A program made the translations under genes and the position numbers. A DNA stretch of 27,925 bases from Didymodactylos carnosus (taxonomy: Eukaryota; Rotifera; Eurotatoria; Philodinida; Philodinidae). The stretch lies in contig CAJNOQ010001855.1 of assembly GCA_905250885.1 (NCBI GenBank), forward strand, positions 1 through 27,925, given 5' to 3'. The notes below the pieces were generated by a model. The model did no database searches. It saw only the letters and a list, made by a program, of their open reading frames with translations, and had not been told where the DNA came from. Positions 10,501 to 18,491 of the stretch are shown one piece after another; position 1 is the stretch's first letter; each line of letters starts with the position of its first letter.

Positions 10501-12503
10501 AGAACCATGTCAGAGGATGCTCAGGAACATTCCTAGACACTTAGTTTCGCGAAATCGTTCGGACAGGTTTTCGAAGCCTGAGGTCCCATGCATGGTTTCT
10601 GGAAACATTTCATTTTTGATTTTTTCCAAACCCGCCTGGTAATATGTAATCGACCGTGCTGATCACGAATATCCGTATTAGAAGTGTCGAAAATGGTTTG
10701 GTAAGGAGTAATCTTCAATTTACCTCAATTTTTCCGCCAGAAGGGATATTCTGATGCCCCTAGCCGAGGAAGCACCGAAAAAATAATGTTTCGGATGCAG
10801 AATATACAAAATGTAATGAAAATCGTGTTTTTCACGGTATTCGGTCTAGGTGACCCAGACAGCAATGTAGTCACATTGTCAAATTTTTACTCAATAAGCA
10901 GTTTTCACGCTCTCTCCGCTGATATTTAAGAAAAACCTGAAAAGATTGTGAAAGGGGTCCCGAGAAAATCTCCCGAAACGTTTTACAGAAATTCTGTAGG
11001 GAACCTCAGGCCTCAAAAACTTGACGGAGAGATTTCGTGTCTGGGAATGTTCCTGATCATCCCCTGACATGGTTCCAATGCAGAAAATCCGAAAATGTTT
11101 TCGGTCAGGAAAGGGTCTTCTCCGTTCTACTCCTTAAAAAATATCTGACAAAAAGCATTTTGAACATCCTATGTTCAAGCTAAAATATTCTACGAAACGT
11201 CTATTTTTCTAACAAGTTTCTTTACTGTTTTGCTTGTTGTTTGATAAAAAATTATTCTGTCGTCTCTTCTCGTCGTATATTCAACAAAATCTGAGTACAA
11301 AAGTAGCTATAACACCGCGTTTGCATCTAAATTATTTAAAGTAACGGGTCCTTCCCTTTGAAGCACTCAGGTCTACCAGTAGTATAAGTTTAAATTTAAA
11401 CTGACGTTCTGCTCTTGAGAATAAATTTGGATCTTGAGTCGTTGAAAAATATAGTACGAGCTCTTTCGACATAAATTCAAGATAGTCAGCGCTTTGGATG
11501 ATTTATTATTTGCCACAGTTGCGATTTCGGTTGCATTGTGGGTAAAAACTTTTGAGTTTGTGTCAATATCTACCTATCTACTTCTTTGAATCTTGTTTCC
11601 CTTTTATGTCTGATTTTTAAAATTAAAACTATGTTCTTAGTGACTTTCTGCAAATGCAAACATTGTAATGAGTGTGTACACTCGCTTATGTCCATTTTTG
11701 GGAAATGATTCCCAAAAAAGAACACTTTGCTCTTGGACTCCTGGACTTCAGGAGTCCATGGGAGTCCAGGAGTCCATAGGAGTCTAGGAGTCCGCTTTTT
11801 CCCCCTTGGGTTTTTGTCAAAGAAATTGTTGTCCTTTTAGACAAAATTCTTTTAAGAACGTTTGTGTCAAGAGTGCAGCTTCAGGTATGAAATGTTTCTA
11901 CGATGATCTGAGTCAGAAGAAGAGCAAATTACGGGTACCAGAACATTTAAAGAAAAAAATACTTTTTATTTTAACATCTCTACTTTACAGAAGTCTAAAT
12001 ATTCCCCGAACATGAGAATATGATGATCATTATAATATATGTTTATTTTAGGTTTAGTCGATAATGATTTTGTTGAATTATTAGAACATTTAACATCACC
12101 ATCATTCCATCAACAGCAACCGCCTATTATTTTCATATTAGCAGATCACGGTTTACATTATGGACCCATGTGGTCTAGAACAAGAGCTGGTCGTCTTGAA
12201 TCACGTTTACCTATTCTAATTATCATTATACCGAATGAGTATTTGATGTCATCAGATAAAAAGCAAATGTTAATTCAAAATCAATTTCGACTTGTCACAC
12301 CACGAGATATTTATTGGACGCTATTCAATATCGCTTCTCCTAAGAAGAATAATACGGTCAACGATTTTCGTCGACAAAGTTTATTTGATGATTTATCAGT
12401 GGAAAGAAATTGTTCTACAGAGGGCATACCTAAATGGTTGTGTGCCTGTAGTGAAGATGGAATCAAGATTAATCCCGCGCTACTTAGAAAAAAGAAACAG
12501 TGA
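4506..12503 (+). CDS. DUF229-family (alkaline-phosphatase/sulfatase-like fold) type II membrane protein, 4 exons
   Basis: Exons are 4506-4986, 9616-9846, 9904-10356 and 12052-12503, giving 538 residues. All three junctions are phase 1 (G|GT), with donors GTAAGT, GTAATT and GTAAGC and acceptors ending TTTTAG, CGTAG and TTTTAG. The frame stays open across all joins, which is strong evidence for this model. A basic start (MRRRKK) is followed by a hydrophobic anchor at about residues 7-27, predicting a lumenal or extracellular catalytic part. Several Asn-X-Ser/Thr sites are present. Metal- and nucleophile-site motifs typical of the superfamily are visible: EFDAVSR (D198, S201), FHRKMPKT, EKYHSLGRNS, GHE (H381, E382) and ADHG (D420, H421), then LHYGP and a Cys-containing tail (CSTEGIPKWLCACSED). 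Length fits the family. The substrate cannot be told from sequence; sulfate- or phosphate-ester hydrolysis is inferred from the fold. The start is the first ATG of the exon and directly precedes the anchor. Introns 1 and 3 are enlarged by mobile elements, yet the gene looks intact. Confidence 0.85.
5988..6034 (-). ncRNA. Hammerhead-ribozyme-like motif, left-arm copy
   Basis: This is the inverted copy of the motif at 7819-7865. Read on the minus strand it has the same layout: stem I, CGGAGGA in place of the consensus CUGANGA, a 5-bp stem II, then GAAA, a two-base-pair stem III and the cleavage-site position. The core U-to-G change suggests it is inactive or non-canonical. Confidence 0.3.
6163..6770. 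mobile_element. 608-bp inverted-repeat element inserted in the left arm of the larger element
   Basis: Comparison with the uninterrupted right arm places the insertion within GATTTATCTA|TCCCCC, with a short TA/TAT duplication at the join. The ends are inverted repeats of about 120 bp (left, to about 6282) and 148 bp (right, from about 6623). They start TATCTTTTTCTTATTATCTG and differ mainly by a missing stretch in the left arm. The centre carries a broken GIY-YIG endonuclease domain. The purine-rich right arm could encode a Lys/Glu-rich peptide (6625-6861) that I consider incidental. Confidence 0.7.
6287..6600 (+). pseudogene. GIY-YIG endonuclease domain fragment, PLE-type
   Basis: One frame reads through the hallmarks of the Penelope-like GIY-YIG domain. 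A CxxC pair comes first, then the strand with GIY, then LYVGES in the YIG position. Next are FDRRVKQH, a conserved IARHA helix with its His, and a C-terminal RKCIFYYQ...NRT segment. In-frame stops at 6359-6361 (just after the YVGES motif) and after HFRQ near 6490 show it is dead. No reverse transcriptase sequence adjoins it, so only the endonuclease end was captured. In intact PLEs this domain nicks the target for integration. Confidence 0.65.
7055..7201 (+). pseudogene. Tc1/mariner-like transposase C-terminal fragment
   Basis: A 48-codon frame ending in TGA resembles the tail of Tc1/mariner DDE transposases. It has a LEQLVIDAWNQIP segment (compare the family's ELW..v..aWn.IP) followed by a helix of the type preceding the C-terminus, YIDHIQDVCYQVI. 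An in-frame TGA at 7052-7054 precedes it, and the catalytic triad is absent. It lies exactly between the inner ends of the long inverted repeats, as expected for an internally deleted element. The superfamily call rests on a short match. Confidence 0.45.
7819..7865 (+). ncRNA. Hammerhead-ribozyme-like motif, right-arm copy
   Basis: Parts in order: stem I strand TTAAACTA, core CGGAGGA (consensus CUGANGA, with U4 replaced by G), an unpaired T, stem II GATAT/ATATC around a 6-nt loop, GAAA, a two-base-pair stem III (AC/GT), T at the cleavage position, and the returning stem I strand TATTTAA. Stem I pairs with one bulged C. The minimal stem III is the form described for hammerheads of Penelope-like elements. 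The core change makes activity doubtful. Confidence 0.35.
8467..8511 (-). ncRNA. Hammerhead-ribozyme-like motif in PLE spacer
   Basis: Read on the minus strand: stem I TTTATT/AATAAA (6 bp, perfect), core CTCATGA (consensus CUGANGA, with G5 replaced by C), an unpaired T, stem II GACGA/TCGTC (5 bp, perfect) around a 7-nt loop, GAAA, a two-base-pair stem III (AT/AT), and C at the cleavage position. Spacing matches a minimal hammerhead, and the location next to a PLE reverse transcriptase fits known PLE biology. G5 is catalytically essential in canonical hammerheads, so this copy is probably inactive. Confidence 0.4.
8567..9330 (+). pseudogene. PLE reverse transcriptase C-terminus plus GIY-YIG endonuclease, degenerate
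   Basis: From 8567 a frame shows the late RT/thumb signature of Penelope-like elements: LYRKPTSTNLYLLY, KYKLGLIKSL, a helix with RICS, and KNVYPNHIIRRRL. It ends at a stop near 8910. About 9000-9060 resembles the linker. From 9087, in another frame, the endonuclease appears: CxxC (CNNC), VYTGET in the YIG position, RMKEHKKDI, LAQHSINENHEFDF. There is a stop after VYTGETN. Shifts and stops show decay, and the RT palm catalytic motifs are missing from this truncated copy. Confidence 0.7.
9331..9615 (+). other. Remainder of intron 1
   Basis: AT-rich sequence between the PLE remnant and the exon 2 acceptor (ATTGTTTTAG, ending at 9615). No coding or repeat structure stands out. Confidence 0.5.
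10441..11135. mobile_element. 695-bp inverted-repeat element in intron 3
   Basis: Left arm (about 10441-10610) and right arm (about 10965-11135) are reverse complements over roughly 170 bp at about 75-80 percent identity. They share AAGACCCTTTCCTGACCGAA and, further in, AACCATGTCAG and CCTGAGGT. The interior has no recognisable coding sequence, so this is a non-autonomous DNA element or foldback. It accounts for about 40 percent of intron 3. Confidence 0.65.
11733..11794. repeat. Short tandem/palindromic GGAGTCC repeat
   Basis: About 60 bp is built from repeated GGAGTCC(A/T) words on both strands. It opens with a perfect 9-bp hairpin, GGACTCCTG, GACTT loop, CAGGAGTCC, followed by three to four direct copies of AGGAGTCCA-like units. 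It lies in intron 3 of the DUF229-like gene. Slippage on a hairpin is a likely origin. Confidence 0.7.
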
Positions 12504-12519
12504 GCCGGTCAGCGCAAAT

Positions 12520-12525
12520 AATAAA
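12520..12525 (+). terminator. Polyadenylation signal of the DUF229-like gene
   Basis: AATAAA begins 17 nt after the stop codon. The next element, an LTR, starts at 12607, so the 3' UTR must be short or run into the LTR. Only sequence and position support this. Confidence 0.5.
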
Positions 12526-12606
12526 AGTCTAAAACGATATAAGAAAAGTTCTAAATTAAGTTATTCTATGTATAGATAAATGTGTAGATATGACAGTGAC
12601 ACATAC

Positions 12607-12807
12607 TGTTATGTCAGTCGTCACTGACATTCTTTACTCTTCCGCTTTTCTGTTCTCATGACCACAAAGAATGTTGACTCAGTTCTTCTTCAGTCAGCAT
12701 TCTTTCAAAATCTATATATAGTGTTTGTTTGTATACACCAAGCGAGTTTTTTGCTTTGATGGTTCGTGTGATTTTATTCTTTCAAATAAAATCTGTGGAG
12801 GTTAACA
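12607..12807 (+). repeat. LTR of a decayed LTR retroelement (copy 1)
   Basis: This 201-bp unit has TGTTA...TAACA ends. It has a TATA box (CTATATATAGTG, about 12712), an AATAAA at 12785-12790, and is followed directly by a primer-binding-site-like sequence, the canonical 5' LTR order. Two similar segments ending CATTCTTT (about 12625 and 12697) give it internal repetition. No partner 3' LTR was found in the window. Confidence 0.7.
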
Positions 12808-12823
12808 ATTGGTGCACTAGCCG
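12808..12823 (+). promoter_or_regulatory. Primer-binding site, copy 1
   Basis: TTGGTGCACTAGCCG follows the LTR end after one extra A. TGG at this place pairs with a tRNA 3' CCA. The same sequence occurs at the same place after the second LTR (25603-25618), which makes the assignment firm. The primer tRNA would end in CCGGCTAGTGCACCA; I do not assign its identity. Confidence 0.7.
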
Positions 12824-12824
12824 A

Positions 12825-13299
12825 CTTACTGTCCGCCCAACATCACACCCATGCAGATGAAAAAAGTCGTTCGAGGGGTGCGGCGAGAGCTCGAAAATCG
12901 GCCCTCGTCGAGGGCTCGACCCCTCGGAAAATGGCACTTCGGACCCTCGATATAATCTTTCGAGGGGTATCGATTTCGAGCCCTCGGATTTCAGTTAGGT
13001 AGCGAGCCCTCGAGAAAAATTTGGAGCCGTCGAATAGAGATGTTCGAGACTTCCGAGCCCTCGTTGCCCAAAGGTGCGATTTTCGGGACTTCCGAGCCCT
13101 CTCTATTTCCGCTACTTCGAGGGGCGACGAGGGCTCGGGAGTCCCCGGAAATCAGCTAGGGCTCGGAAATACCCCTCGAACGCTTATATAGAGGGTCCGA
13201 AGTGCCATTTTCCGAGGGGTGGAGCCCTCGGCGAAGGCCCATCGAAAGCACATTTCCGAGCACTCGAAGTACCCCTCGAACAACTGGTTGGGCAGTAAG
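12825..13299. mobile_element. GC-rich inverted-repeat element in the LTR element leader
   Basis: The ends are inverted repeats, CTTACTGTCCGCCCAAC at left against CTTACTGCCCAAC read inward from the right. A longer inner repeat starts GTTCGAGGGGT at both ends (12869 and 13283). Arms share CCCCTCGGAAAATGGCACTT and continue for well over 150 bp. The interior is full of CGAGGG and GAGCCCTCG words and is clearly GC-richer than anything nearby. It has no believable gene. It starts one base after the primer-binding site and so interrupts the retroelement's leader. Confidence 0.7.
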
Positions 13300-13337
13300 T
13301 ACAACCCACGGTGTTTCTTTTTTTCATCACAACACGA

Positions 13338-13972
13338 TGCACCAGATTGCGACAGATATGCCCGAATATCAACATAGCAACTTTTCAACGCGAGTGATAA
13401 GATCTGCATTAGCCAAGGCGATTGAACACACCCCAAAATTTTCAGGTACGAGCCATGACAATATACAACACTAACTGTTAGAAATAGAGGAAACATTCGA
13501 CATCATTAACCTGAATTCATCACATAGACTTCAACTAATACCCCTATACCTTGATGGCGAATCCAAGAATTGATAGCGATTAAACAAAGACAGCATTCAT
13601 TCATGGCAGGAATTTGTGGGCACAATCTTGAACGTGTTTAGAAAATCTGATCAAAACCCTCTTGCACTTCACAAACTGAATAATCATAAACAACGATCCG
13701 ATGAACCTGTGATTGAAAATTATAACATGATGATCAAATCACGTAATCAAACTGATCCGAACATGACTGATACTTCCAAACTAAACTATTTACAAATGGG
13801 TTTAAAGCGGTCATTGCAAGAAGACGTTTTTCGTCGTCGTCCAAAAACCGCAGCCCAGTTCTTACAAGTAGCACACGAAGAAGAATCATTACAAACGATT
13901 GTTCGTACCCATGCAGCATTAACTGATTCGGTTTTCATCGACTCCCTTCAATCCAAAGCTGACGTGAGTTTT
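13338..13972 (+). pseudogene. Retrotransposon gag fragment, copy 1
   Basis: The translation follows the gag (capsid-like) pattern of Ty3/gypsy-type elements: an early PKFSG, then LLEIEETFDI, RLQLIPLYLDG, SWQEFVGTILNVF, and a helix-rich part ending in FLQVAHEEESL. Stops after NIQH (near 13472) and at SKN** (near 13570) break the frame, so no protein is made. It follows the LTR and primer-binding site in the correct order and orientation. No protease, reverse transcriptase or integrase follows, because the element is cut at about 13970 by a hAT scrap. Confidence 0.65.
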
Positions 13973-14110
13973 CTCTTGTGTACCAGCACTATAGAATGTT
14001 CGTTTGAGTACGTTGTTCAATCTGTGAGGAAAATAATGGACCACTTGATCACCTTCTAATGCTTTCACTATATTGCTACCACGATCACATACAAAAGTTA
14101 TTTTATCCAT
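13965..14110 (-). pseudogene. hAT transposase fragment
   Basis: On the minus strand about 48 codons carry the hAT signature around the second catalytic region: ITFVCDRGSNIVKAL, then HRLNNVLKRTF. The Asp of CDRGSN and the His-Leu-Asn of HRLNN match conserved positions in the family. Flanking transposase sequence is missing, and on the high-coordinate side the frame begins at an ATG abutting unrelated sequence. It is a scrap wedged at the end of the gag pseudogene. Confidence 0.6.
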
Positions 14111-14113
14111 TAA

Positions 14114-14940
14114 ATGATCGAGTCCGAACCGAGAGAGAGCAGAAGTAATTGCCTATTAAATAAGACAACGAAAAATAAAAGAAAGACGAATAGGAAAACA
14201 ATCTTAAGTTCAGTATTGATCCTAACCTCAACTGTACTTCAACCACTAGATAGAACAAATGTGATTAAAGAAAAAGTTTTACAAAACGTTGACACGTATA
14301 CAGAAAATGAGTTTGAAAATGAACCAACAACAGAAGCTATGGCGTCATTGTGCCCGACCACATGCTCAACACCATATCGACCAATTTCCAGTACAATATT
14401 ATGGGATAAAAGTGCGTATTCTGCAACTCCGTTTATAAGGAATATACACAGACAGTTCTTCATTTAGAAACACCAACCACACAACGTCCAACATTAGCTC
14501 CGGCAATTGACTTAAACACTAGCGCATGGGATAAGGATATACCAAGTGATGATCATTTATCCGATTTGAACACTAGTGAATGGGATCATGGTAAGCTGTT
14601 CTATCAAAATAAATCGAAACAGTTCGTCAAATATTCTTCTATGCCTTTAGAATCAACGCCACTTGATTTATCTCAACCAACCATTACACCAACAGATAGT
14701 AGAATCATCATTAATTCAACTCAAAAAGATCCATTGGCTGCAATTAGGAGTACTTTACGTATAATAAAATCGATACCGCCTTCAGCCACAGAACCATCGC
14801 AACCAAGAAAATTTTTAAATCGGCAGGTCGGCGAAGTACTTACAGAAGATAAAGTTTTGAATCAACTAATACAGAAAGAATTAATATCCAGAAAACGTAA
14901 ACCAACAAAAGGAACAAACACCAAATCAACGAAATAGTCA
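14114..14940 (+). pseudogene. Unknown Ser/Thr-rich coding remnant
   Basis: Two frames look like one broken gene: 14114-14467, then about 14460-14937 in a second frame, meeting near HRQF/LHLETP. Composition is rich in Ser, Thr, Pro and Asn with basic ends (KTTKNKRKTNRK; ISRKRKPTKGTN). WDK/WDH words recur (ILWDKS, SAWDKD, SEWDHG), hinting at an internal repeat. Coding-like composition continues past the stop at 14938 for about 40 codons. No family is recognised. Position downstream of a gag fragment suggests retroelement origin, but this is a guess. Confidence 0.4.
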
Positions 14941-15157
14941 ATGACAAGAAAGCAAAGAACTACTGATCCTTCTACGCCTGTTCAAAAACTCGATTTTAAT
15001 GAACAATCTACAACAGTATTAACATCGTCACGTAAGGATAAACTCAATGCGGGAAAAATACACGAACTTCTGAAGGTTAACTGCTTTAGTTTGTTTAGAA
15101 ACTCTTCCATCAGATAACTTTAATATTAATTCAACACCAATTTTCACGTCCATTCAA

Positions 15158-15637
15158 ATGTACGAATCATCAAATACGCCAACGACATTTATAACACTAA
15201 GAAATATACCGAATCCACCACCATTATCAACATATTCTAATGCATTAACAAATTTTCCGACCTATTCAGCAACGTCATGTCTATCGTACACTACTTTTAC
15301 TCATCCCTGTACAACTGGCTTTCCTAGCACGTTTCAAATACCCAATAGTTTTTATTTTCACTTTATGTACATTTTTCATTTAGATTCTTCAAACTTTCAT
15401 TATGACCCATGGATGAATAATAGTCCATTTATACAGCCATGCCCATCTCAAACACCTACTAATACAGATAATAATTCAACTTGTTATAAATGTGCAAAAC
15501 AATCATCTACGCTTGTTCGGTGCCTACAAGGTACAAGGCAATCGTGCCCTCCATGTTCTGGTCCACAGCGACCATTACTTTGTACTTTCTGTAACATCAA
15601 AAAACATTCGCAATCGACCGGTTGTTTTAATGATTAA
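15158..15637 (+). CDS. Hypothetical protein with Cys-rich C-terminus (possible remnant)
   Basis: A 159-residue frame opens at ATG 15158. The first 100 residues are Thr/Ser/Pro/Asn-rich and low in complexity. The last 55 hold paired cysteines: CYKC, a single C, CPPC, then LCTFC-NIKKH-SQSTGC, a C-x2-C-x4-H-x5-C pattern one residue longer than a retroviral-type zinc knuckle. It is probably the 3' end of the broken gene at 14114-14940 rather than an independent gene. Function is unknown; nucleic-acid or zinc binding is only suggested by the cysteines. Confidence 0.35.
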   Translation: MYESSNTPTTFITLRNIPNPPPLSTYSNALTNFPTYSATSCLSYTTFTHPCTTGFPSTFQIPNSFYFHFMYIFHLDSSNFHYDPWMNNSPFIQPCPSQTPTNTDNNSTCYKCAKQSSTLVRCLQGTRQSCPPCSGPQRPLLCTFCNIKKHSQSTGCFND

Positions 15638-16045
15638 GTATTCTTTTTGCTTCGTCAATTCTTCGTCGTTATTCTAACTTTTTGCCAAAGAAATATGTTT
15701 GAAAACAGTGTTCACAATAGAAATATGCAAAATATCTTGACTGATTTTCATGATATAAGCCTCGTCTTTTTTTCATTCGATTCAGAATCAAAACTTGCAT
15801 ACTAAGAACTCATAACATTATACAATTCATTTCATATGTGGTTAATTAAAATTATCAGTTAGAGTTAGACTATTAGTAAAATACGGTAAAAATTACAGAC
15901 ATACTTAGGATATCATAAAATTTCTTGCGTTTTAGGAATTACGAGCCACTTTTCGCATATGTTTAGGATGACGGTATTATTAACAACTTTTACACTCATG
16001 GTAGTATTGAAATCGATTTTCAGAAGTCTATATAGATGTTTCTTT
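15638..16045. other. AT-rich non-coding stretch
   Basis: No gene, repeat or inverted structure was recognised here. Confidence 0.5.
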
Positions 16046-16550
16046 GAAATCTCCATGTATTTCGATGGATTGACTCTTTTTACCCCAAAGCATAAAATTT
16101 AAAAAATGACACGTTCTATTGTGGTCTAATTAACTTAATGAAGGTAACAGATATGAAGATCAAAATCATATGGTTCGATAGAGGAAGAGTAGAGCTTCAC
16201 AGTGATGTAATTTTTAATTAATTAGCACTCATCGTTAATGAGCTACGATGCTTTTAAAAAATCTCCATGTATTTCAATGGAGTGACTCCTTTTACCCCAT
16301 CGACATAAGTGAGCTGACTCTTTTTACTCCGAGTGGGGTAAAAAGAGTCAGTCACAATCAATCGACTCTCATTTGAATATATCTGGAAAACCCACATAAA
16401 TTTTCAAGAAGTTGTTGTACTATTGTGTAGATAATTGTTGGCTTTACTATTTTGGTGACTATCGAATTTTTTCAGTTAAAAACGGAGAAGAAATAGTGAA
16501 ATTACGACGGAAATTTCGTGAACTGACTCTTTTTTTACCCCACAGTACTC
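16046..16550. repeat. Cluster of TGACTCTTTTTACCCC motifs with a MITE-like pair
   Basis: The motif occurs five times: at 16071-16086, about 16284-16298 (one change), 16318-16330 (ending ACTCC), inverted at 16333-16351 (GGGGTAAAAAGAGTCAGT), and 16522-16542. The first two share about 25 bp of upstream sequence (ATCTCCATGTATTTC), so they are a direct repeat. The third and fourth form a short hairpin. The fourth and fifth are inverted and bound about 210 bp, like the ends of a small MITE. Confidence 0.6.
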
Positions 16551-17904
16551 TATATATGTCGATGTAACAATTAAAGGAACCAAAATTATACAAAATAAAA
16601 TAAATCAGAATTTAAATGAATTGCTCCCTAACTAATATAAAGAATTACTCAAATAAAAGATGCAGTCGGATAAGGACAAAATTTAATAAAAGTATTACTA
16701 GAAGAACATCAAAACACTCCAAGATATTATAAATAGAAAACGTTGTCGATTTCGTTACTAGACTATTAAATTGAAATTCTTCTGTTTACTGTTCTTCTAT
16801 AATGAAAGAATAGTCAGGAGATACAGGTACAGCAGAACAGAGGATTGCCGACTGGTCGGGGAAAAATTCATTTCTTTTTTTAATACACATTTTATTATTC
16901 GAACAAATTTCGAGGAAATGAAGAGTTTTGATTGATTATACAAGCCGAAAAATGAGATATTTCGGTATTAATCTATTTGTCTTCCACTCTAACATACCTA
17001 CTTTCATGTTTTCTATCAAAGTTGGTAGATCATAGGTATGACTTATTTTTGAAAAATAATGATCGATCAGTGGCATTGATTTATTAATTTCGGACTCTAC
17101 GTTCAGTAAAATAATCAAGAAGAAACTCCAGAAAATTACGAGTAAATGTAATATTCAGACTTTTCTCGAGGTTGAAAAGATAGAATATCGAAAAAACGAG
17201 TCATCATTCCTTTCTGTTTTGATTCAGACAAATACATTTCGTAAGAGAAAATTTTTTCATGAAGTCCTAACTGTTCAACATAACTCAGTTTAAGAGAAAA
17301 GTCATTTTTTTCTTTTAGAAAAGAAATAGCGCTTAAGAGCCATTAAAGATAAGCCACGACCTATTACCGTATAATTCTGCTCAATCAACTATCCGAGATT
17401 CCTTTCAAATTAGAGGGCTTGCTCTCACTTTTAGCAAAATGCGTCATTTTGGCAAACGGTTTTCTCCCGGAAAACCAAGCGAATTTCTTGCCCTCAATGA
17501 TATTACTGGAGTACACCAACTATACTATCATGAGCTATTTTGGGATCTCTTAAAATGACTTAGGGAATCTAGTCGGAAGACCACGTTTCAGAGCCACCAT
17601 TAAATCAGCATTTTCCTAGTACGAGACACTAAAAGAAAGATCAAAATCAACGTCTATAGGTAATTTTCGGCAAGGAATTCAATCGAGATACTGTCACAAG
17701 CTAATTCGTCCGTTAATATAGTCTTCTCCTGTAGTGCATAGCGTGGGTTCTGCCTTGAAAACTACTTTCAACTAGAGAAGGTCACCGGGTCTCGCTTTCT
17801 AAAACGGTTTTCAAGTGAAAATCACTGGTTTCTAGGTAATCGAGGATGCTAATTCTGAATCCAATCTCCATTACTACCTATAGTCTGTTTTCTCGTAGAT
17901 CTCC
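16551..17904. other. Non-coding stretch
   Basis: No convincing gene is present. One minus-strand frame (16936-17154) begins with a signal-peptide-like hydrophobic run but has no ATG before that run; see the findings. A segment at about 17336-17400 resembles 18372-18421 (both contain AGAGCCATT and GATAAGCCACGA), indicating an old duplication. Confidence 0.5.
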
Positions 17905-18212
17905 AGAGGCCGGTCTCTTGAAAACCACACGGTTGTCAGATGAATTTTTCTGAGATCACTATTTTGTCGAGGGCATCATATCGCTTACACTTCGTTAATT
18001 TTTTTCCACCTCTATTATTTTTTTGTCCCAGTCAGAATTTCCATTATTCCCGTTCACTTCTAATCGACACTCTTTTCCCTAGCTTACCCACATCTTCATT
18101 TGTAAGCGTAAAAGGACGCAACGGAAAATAGGTAATTTGACGTGCTGTACAAAATAGTGATCTCAGAAAAAATTCATCTGAAAATCCTGTGGTTTTTAAG
18201 AGACCGGCTCTT
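17905..18212. mobile_element. 308-bp inverted-repeat (MITE-like) element
   Basis: Left (17905-17968) and right (18147-18212) ends are inverted repeats of about 64 bp. They share CCGGTCTCTT near the tip and CTGAGATCACTATTTTGT at the inner end. The interior of about 180 bp shows no transposase. Target duplication is not evident. Confidence 0.7.
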
Positions 18213-18491
18213 CATTTCCTTCTACTTCTGAGTCAGAAATTAATATAATATTAGGCCCGACTTATTATACTCGTGGAAATAAATGATCTTATGAAGATGA
18301 AGAGGATTCAGACGGAGATGTGCCCGAACAGAAACATTAGAATAAGAAGGTTCAGAAGCAAAGAGAGCTTCAGAGCCATTGCAGATAAGCCACGATCAAC
18401 CGTGCTCAATCGACTTTCTCCAAACTTGATTTCAATTACATAGATCAAAAGTACAATCAATAGTAAGTTTTTTGCCGTATATCGCAAGGTT

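Noticed and set aside
10059..10540. Minus-strand frames at 10059-10295 and 10247-10540
   Set aside because: They are antisense shadows of exon 3 and of the adjoining intron 3 element.
11806..12015. 69-codon frame as an extra exon of the DUF229-like gene
   Set aside because: Exons 3 and 4 join perfectly in phase and in family sequence (GHEF...VLG|LVDND) without it, and it has no family resemblance.
13074..13496. Several overlapping Arg/Pro/Ser-rich frames
   Set aside because: They result from the GC-rich repeat words of the inverted-repeat element and occur in three or more frames at once.
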